A stretch of DNA of 10,547 nucleotides. It comes from UBA1732 sp045114235. Lineage in GTDB: Bacteria; Verrucomicrobiota; Lentisphaeria; Victivallales; UBA1829. Of the stretch, positions 7,756-10,547 are shown piece after piece (positions within the stretch are counted from its first letter, which is position 1; each line of letters starts with the position of its first letter). The stretch covers positions 1-10,547 of the forward strand of contig JBGUKB010000006.1 in NCBI GenBank assembly GCA_045114235.1, read 5' to 3'. The translations under genes were made by a program, and so were the position numbers. The notes beneath the pieces were generated by a model. That model was not told where the DNA came from, searched no databases, and saw nothing but the letters and a program-made list of their open reading frames with translations.

Positions 7756-8291
7756 GGCGCGGTCCGTTTCTCCGGTTCCGGGGCGTCCGCGCCGGACGGG
7801 ATCGTGTCGGGCATGGGCGACGGCAGCAGAAAGTACATGCGTTCGTCGTAATAATCCGCCTCGTCGTCGCGTCCGGAGGCGTGCAGGATGTCCGACAGCA
7901 GATAGGTGACCTCGAAATCGTCCGGGTAGAAGAGGAACAGCGTGCGGAGCAGGTCCTCGGCGCGTCCGTATTCGCCGTCGTTCATCAGGCGTCGCGCCTC
8001 GACGACGCCCTGCTGGATGCCGGGGCGCGAGGACTGCGCGGCCTCGCGGGAGACGGGGTAGAACCCCGGGAACAGGAAATCGTCGGAAAAGACGACCGGT
8101 TCGCGGGTGTTCAGCGCGATGGTGAAGCCGGAGCTTCCGGTCGCGGGGGACTCGTCCTCCTCGGAGTTGATCCTGTAGATGGACATGATGATGACGGTCG
8201 TGAGGATCACGAACGCCATGAAGATGATGAAGGGGGACATGTCGCCGGCGGGGCTGTCTTTTTTCGCGGCCGGAACGGATGCGGAGGGCAC
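7752..8291 (-). CDS. Small membrane-anchored TPR-like protein of unknown function
   Basis: This 179-residue protein matches no family I can name. One strongly hydrophobic segment (about 20-39) follows a short N-terminus with KK and is followed by YR and then a run of acidic residues, suggesting a single-pass protein with its C-terminal part outside the cytoplasm. Residues 97-124 and 127-156 look like two TPR-type helix pairs (A..L...GEY..AE.LL, then L...L..SGR.DEA). The tail is proline- and acid-rich. TPRs usually bind other proteins; the partner is not visible. It starts with GTG one base after the transporter ATPase stop, with a strong AAGGAGG (8298-8304) six bases upstream inside that gene, and its stop overlaps the mutL ATG. 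An internal ATG (M18) is possible but would lack this ribosome site. Confidence 0.82.
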   Translation of the reverse strand: MPSASVPAAKKDSPAGDMSPFIIFMAFVILTTVIIMSIYRINSEEDESPATGSSGFTIALNTREPVVFSDDFLFPGFYPVSREAAQSSRPGIQQGVVEARRLMNDGEYGRAEDLLRTLFLFYPDDFEVTYLLSDILHASGRDDEADYYDERMYFLLPSPMPDTIPSGADAPEPEKRTAP

Positions 8292-8292
8292 G

Positions 8293-9312
8293 TCAGGCCT
8301 CCTTCCCCGTCATGCAGGGTGGAAAATGGCAGGCGCAGGCGTGGCCGGGGACGAGTTCGCGGAGAACCGGCGGTTCCGTCTGACAGCGGCGGCGCTGTTC
8401 GGCACTGAGCGTGTCGGCGTGTTCGCAACGGTCGCAGAAGCGGCATCCCGGCCCGAACTTGTCGGGGGAGGGGACGGTGCCGCGGATGGTGTTCAGGCGG
8501 TTGTGTTCGCCGCCGAGCACGGGGACGGCGCGGATGAGCGCGGAGGTGTACGGGTGCTTCGGATGCGCGATGAGCTCGGCGACGGGCGCGGTCTCGATGA
8601 TGCGTCCGGCGTACATGACGGCGACGCGGTCGGCGAGCTCGGCGACGATCCCGAGGTTGTGCGTGACGAGGATCACCGCCATGCCGCGGTCGCGCTTGAG
8701 CGAGAGGAGCAGGTCGAGGATCTGCGCCTGGATCGTCACGTCCAGCGCCGTGGTCGGTTCGTCCGCCACGAGGATGCTCGGGGCGCACCCGAGCGCCATG
8801 GCGATCATCACGCGCTGCTGCATGCCGCCGGACATCTCGTGCGGATACTGTTTCGCGCGGTTGGCGGGGTCCGGGATGCCGACCTGGCGCAGGAGCTCCA
8901 CGGCCTCCGCGAACGGATCGGAGACGTCCTTCCGGTGCAGTTTGACCGCCTCGGCGATCTGGTCGCCCACGCGGAACACCGGGTTCAGCGACACGGAAGG
9001 TTCCTGAAAGATATAGGAGATGCAGCCGCCGCGCACCTGGCGCAGACTGCGTTCGTTGAGCCGGAGCACGTCCGCCACGCCGCCGAGCGCCGGGCCGCGG
9101 TCGAGCAGGACTTCGCCGGAGAGGACGACCGGGGGTTCCGGGAGCAGGCGCGCGAGGGACATGCAGGTCACGCTTTTGCCGCAGCCGCTTTCCCCGACCA
9201 GCGCGAGCATCTCGCCGCGTTCGAGCGTGAACGAGACGTCCGTGACGGTGGGCTGAAGTCCGCCGTCGGTGCGGAACTGAACGGAAAGGTCTTTTACTTC
9301 GAGCAAAGGCAT
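8293..9312 (-). CDS. Oligopeptide/dipeptide ABC transporter ATP-binding protein (OppD/DppD type)
   Basis: This 339-residue ATPase would power peptide or related solute import at the cytoplasmic membrane. Complete ABC motifs are present: Walker A GESGCGKS (40-47), Q-loop Q103, signature MSGGMQQR (160-167), Walker B ILVADE (180-185), D-loop ALD and H-loop H218. HPYTSALI (253-260) and the following cysteine-rich tail (C290, C293, C296, C310, C326, C328 among GCRFCDRC and GHACACH) are hallmarks of the OppD/DppD C-terminal domain, which in some members binds an iron-sulfur cluster. The ATG at 9312 is chosen because GGAG lies 7 bases upstream and because MPLLEVKDLSV is the normal family N-terminus. 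No permease, binding protein or OppF partner is adjacent: upstream is a divergent lyase gene and downstream a TPR-like gene. The cognate substrate is unknown. Confidence 0.95.
   Translation of the reverse strand: MPLLEVKDLSVQFRTDGGLQPTVTDVSFTLERGEMLALVGESGCGKSVTCMSLARLLPEPPVVLSGEVLLDRGPALGGVADVLRLNERSLRQVRGGCISYIFQEPSVSLNPVFRVGDQIAEAVKLHRKDVSDPFAEAVELLRQVGIPDPANRAKQYPHEMSGGMQQRVMIAMALGCAPSILVADEPTTALDVTIQAQILDLLLSLKRDRGMAVILVTHNLGIVAELADRVAVMYAGRIIETAPVAELIAHPKHPYTSALIRAVPVLGGEHNRLNTIRGTVPSPDKFGPGCRFCDRCEHADTLSAEQRRRCQTEPPVLRELVPGHACACHFPPCMTGKEA
8298..8304 (-). promoter_or_regulatory. Strong ribosome binding site for the GTG-started TPR-like gene
   Basis: AAGGAGG lies within the last codons of the transporter ATPase, six bases before the GTG at 8291. 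It decides that start over the internal ATG and indicates translational coupling between the two genes. Confidence 0.75.
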
Positions 9313-9319
9313 GGCTGAT

Positions 9320-9323
9320 CTCC
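9320..9323 (-). promoter_or_regulatory. Ribosome binding site deciding the transporter ATPase start
   Basis: GGAG lies seven bases before the ATG at 9312. An in-frame GTG at 9336 would add eight residues (YLSRRSA context) but has no ribosome site and falls at or beside the predicted transcription start. Confidence 0.65.
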
Positions 9324-9337
9324 GGGATAAATACACT

Positions 9338-9366
9338 ATAATAACATACAGCGGGAACAGCGGAAA
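9338..9366 (-). promoter_or_regulatory. Probable promoter of the oppD-to-prepilin-peptidase operon
   Basis: On the minus strand an extended -10, TGT-TATTAT (9346-9338), lies 26 bases before the ATG. The hexamer matches TATAAT at five positions. The -35 at 17-base spacing (TTTCCG, 9366-9361) is poor. An alternative pair is TTGATT (9370-9365) with TATGTT (9348-9343) at 16 bases. Either gives a leader of roughly 20-25 bases. The call rests on motif and position only. Confidence 0.5.
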
Positions 9367-9401
9367 TCAATCGCGAAAGCCAAAGAAACGGCAAAAAAAC
9401 C

Positions 9402-9430
9402 TTGACAATCCGCCGGAATCATGCTATATT
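9402..9430 (+). promoter_or_regulatory. Near-consensus sigma-70-type promoter of the rhamnogalacturonan lyase gene
   Basis: TTGACA (9402-9407), a perfect -35, and TATATT (9425-9430), five of six for -10, are separated by 17 bases. The predicted start near 9437 leaves a leader of about 50 bases. An A/G-rich ribosome site AAAAAGGA (9466-9473) precedes the ATG by 12 bases, somewhat longer than usual. Confidence 0.8.
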
Positions 9431-9485
9431 TCGCACGTCCGCGTTGAAACACGTATTTTTTCCGTAAAAAGGACATCTTTATTCC

Positions 9486-10547
9486 ATGAAACTGAACCGT
9501 CTGCTTCTGTTTGCCGCCCTGCCGCTCGCCGGACTTGCCTCCTGCGATTCCTCCCGTACCTCGAATACCGCCTCCGTTATCCCGGAAAGCGCCGTGATCC
9601 TGCCCGCGTCGCAGGGGAAATACGATTTCTCGAAGCTCAAAACGGAAAAGCTCGGACGCGGCCTGATCGCGGTCCGCAGGAACAAGGACGAAGTGTTCGT
9701 CACGTGGCGGTATCTTTCGTCCGACCCCGCCAATGTTGCGTTCAACGTCTACCGCGACGGCCGGCGCATCAATCCCATGCCCGTGAGCCTGACTACCTTT
9801 TATATCGATCCGAACAAGGTCGGCGGCACGTACAGCGTGAAACCGGTCGTGAACGGACGCGAGAAGGACGAACAGAGCGCGTCGTTCACGCTGCCGGACA
9901 AAGCCCCGGAGGGCTACATCAACATCGCGCTCGACAAGCCCGCCGACGGCGTGACCCCGTCCGGCGAAAAGTACACGTATTCCCCGAACGACGCGTCGGT
10001 TGGCGACGCGGACGGCGACGGCGAGTTCGAGATCATCCTGAAATGGGACCCCTCGAACGCGCACGACAACGCGCACGACGGCTACACTGGAAACGTTTAT
10101 TTTGATTGTTATAAGCTCGACGGCACGAAACTGTGGCGCATCGATATGGGACGGAACATCCGCGCCGGGGCGCATTACACGCAGTTCGTGGTGTACGATT
10201 TCGACGGCGACGGCATCTCCGAGCTCGTGGCGAAGACCGCCGACGGCACGGTCGACGGCACGGGCAAGGTCATCGGCGACCCGGACGCCGACTGGCGCGA
10301 GAAGGGCAGCGACATGGTCCAGCTCCCCGAGGCCGATTTCCGCAAGACCGGGGCGAATCCCGCCGGGACGCATAACCGCGGCCGCATCATGAGCGGGCCG
10401 GAATACCTGACCGTGTTTTCCTGCAAGGACGGGGCGGCGCTGAAGACCATCGACTACGAACCGCCGCGCGGCGACGGCATGGCGTGGGGCGACAACTACG
10501 CGAACCGCAGCGACCGTTACCTGGCGGCGATGGGGTTCTTCGACGGC
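9486..10547 (+). CDS. Rhamnogalacturonan lyase, polysaccharide lyase family 11, lipoprotein, 3' end cut off
   Basis: The frame is open from ATG at 9486 to the window edge (354 codons). The protein resembles the YesW/YesX family, which cleaves the rhamnose-galacturonate backbone of pectin rhamnogalacturonan I by beta-elimination. A lipoprotein signal is seen: MKLNRLLL..., hydrophobic core, then lipobox LASC with C20. Family segments follow: LGRGLIAV (56-63), VTWRYL (72-77), VAFNVYRDG (84-92), then the start of the propeller with calcium-type loops DADGDGEFE (174-182) and DFDGDGISE (238-246), GAHYTQFVVYDF (228-239), KTADGTVDGTGKVIGD (250-265), SGPEYLTVF (303-311) and a DNYANRSDRYLA segment (336-347). 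Full members have about 600 residues, so roughly 250 lie beyond the edge. Residue +2 after the lipid cysteine is Asp. It is divergent from the oppD operon, with its own strong promoter; pectin-responsive control is plausible but not shown. Confidence 0.95.
   Translation, partial: MKLNRLLLFAALPLAGLASCDSSRTSNTASVIPESAVILPASQGKYDFSKLKTEKLGRGLIAVRRNKDEVFVTWRYLSSDPANVAFNVYRDGRRINPMPVSLTTFYIDPNKVGGTYSVKPVVNGREKDEQSASFTLPDKAPEGYINIALDKPADGVTPSGEKYTYSPNDASVGDADGDGEFEIILKWDPSNAHDNAHDGYTGNVYFDCYKLDGTKLWRIDMGRNIRAGAHYTQFVVYDFDGDGISELVAKTADGTVDGTGKVIGDPDADWREKGSDMVQLPEADFRKTGANPAGTHNRGRIMSGPEYLTVFSCKDGAALKTIDYEPPRGDGMAWGDNYANRSDRYLAAMGFFDG

Noticed and set aside
5191..7851. An 886-codon open frame on the plus strand opposite mutL and nadE
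   Set aside because: Its composition (runs of R, G, D, E, V) is that of an antisense frame in GC-rich coding DNA. The minus strand carries unmistakable MutL and NadE motifs throughout, and no ribosome site or family motif supports the plus frame.
9336..10373. A 345-codon minus-strand open frame opposite the lyase
   Set aside because: The plus strand encodes clear PL11 motifs behind a strong promoter; the opposite frame is a compositional shadow and would run across both promoters of the intergenic region.
1..10547. Defence, mobile-element, CRISPR or toxin-antitoxin system
   Set aside because: No transposase, integrase, nuclease-toxin, direct-repeat array or terminal inverted repeats were seen; all long frames are accounted for by housekeeping, envelope or pectin-degradation genes plus two unknowns.

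Overview
This is a compact, high-GC bacterial chromosome segment (by eye, about three fifths G+C). It holds seven genes on the minus strand and one on the plus strand, with no gene-free stretch longer than about 175 bases. The mix of a secreted family-11 rhamnogalacturonan lyase, a WecA-type lipid-carrier phosphotransferase, a prepilin peptidase and an undescribed EF-hand-like protein suggests the Planctomycetes-Verrucomicrobia-Lentisphaerae group, perhaps a gut Lentisphaerota/Victivallales member. That assignment is inferred from gene content and protein style; no rRNA or marker gene here proves it.

Reading down the minus strand from the divergent promoter region at about 9313-9485, the first transcription unit is: an oligopeptide/dipeptide ABC transporter ATPase (OppD/DppD type, 8293-9312); a small membrane-anchored TPR-like protein (7752-8291); the mismatch-repair protein MutL (5803-7755); an NAD+ synthetase with a shortened glutaminase-like domain (4005-5771); and a prepilin peptidase (2862-3974). 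The genes overlap or are separated by 1 to about 31 bases, so they very likely share an mRNA. They do not form an obvious pathway: transport, repair, NAD synthesis and pseudopilin processing are mixed.

A second minus-strand unit starts at a near-consensus sigma-70-type promoter (2776-2804). Its short leader contains a terminator-like hairpin (2731-2757). It encodes a WecA/TagO-type polyprenyl-phosphate sugar-phosphate transferase (1592-2710, GTG start), overlapping by 14 bases an unrecognised protein with degenerate EF-hand-like loops that runs off the left edge (1-1605).

On the plus strand, a near-consensus promoter (9402-9430) drives a lipoprotein-type rhamnogalacturonan lyase (PL11) from 9486, which runs off the right edge. 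It is functionally separate from the leftward operon and points to pectin degradation.

I found no tRNA, rRNA, CRISPR array, insertion sequence or phage gene, and nothing that looks like a new multi-gene system. The observations most worth a second look are the NAD+ synthetase lacking its glutaminase cysteine motif, the EF-hand-like protein, the orphan transporter ATPase heading a housekeeping operon, and the hairpin leader of the wecA-like gene.
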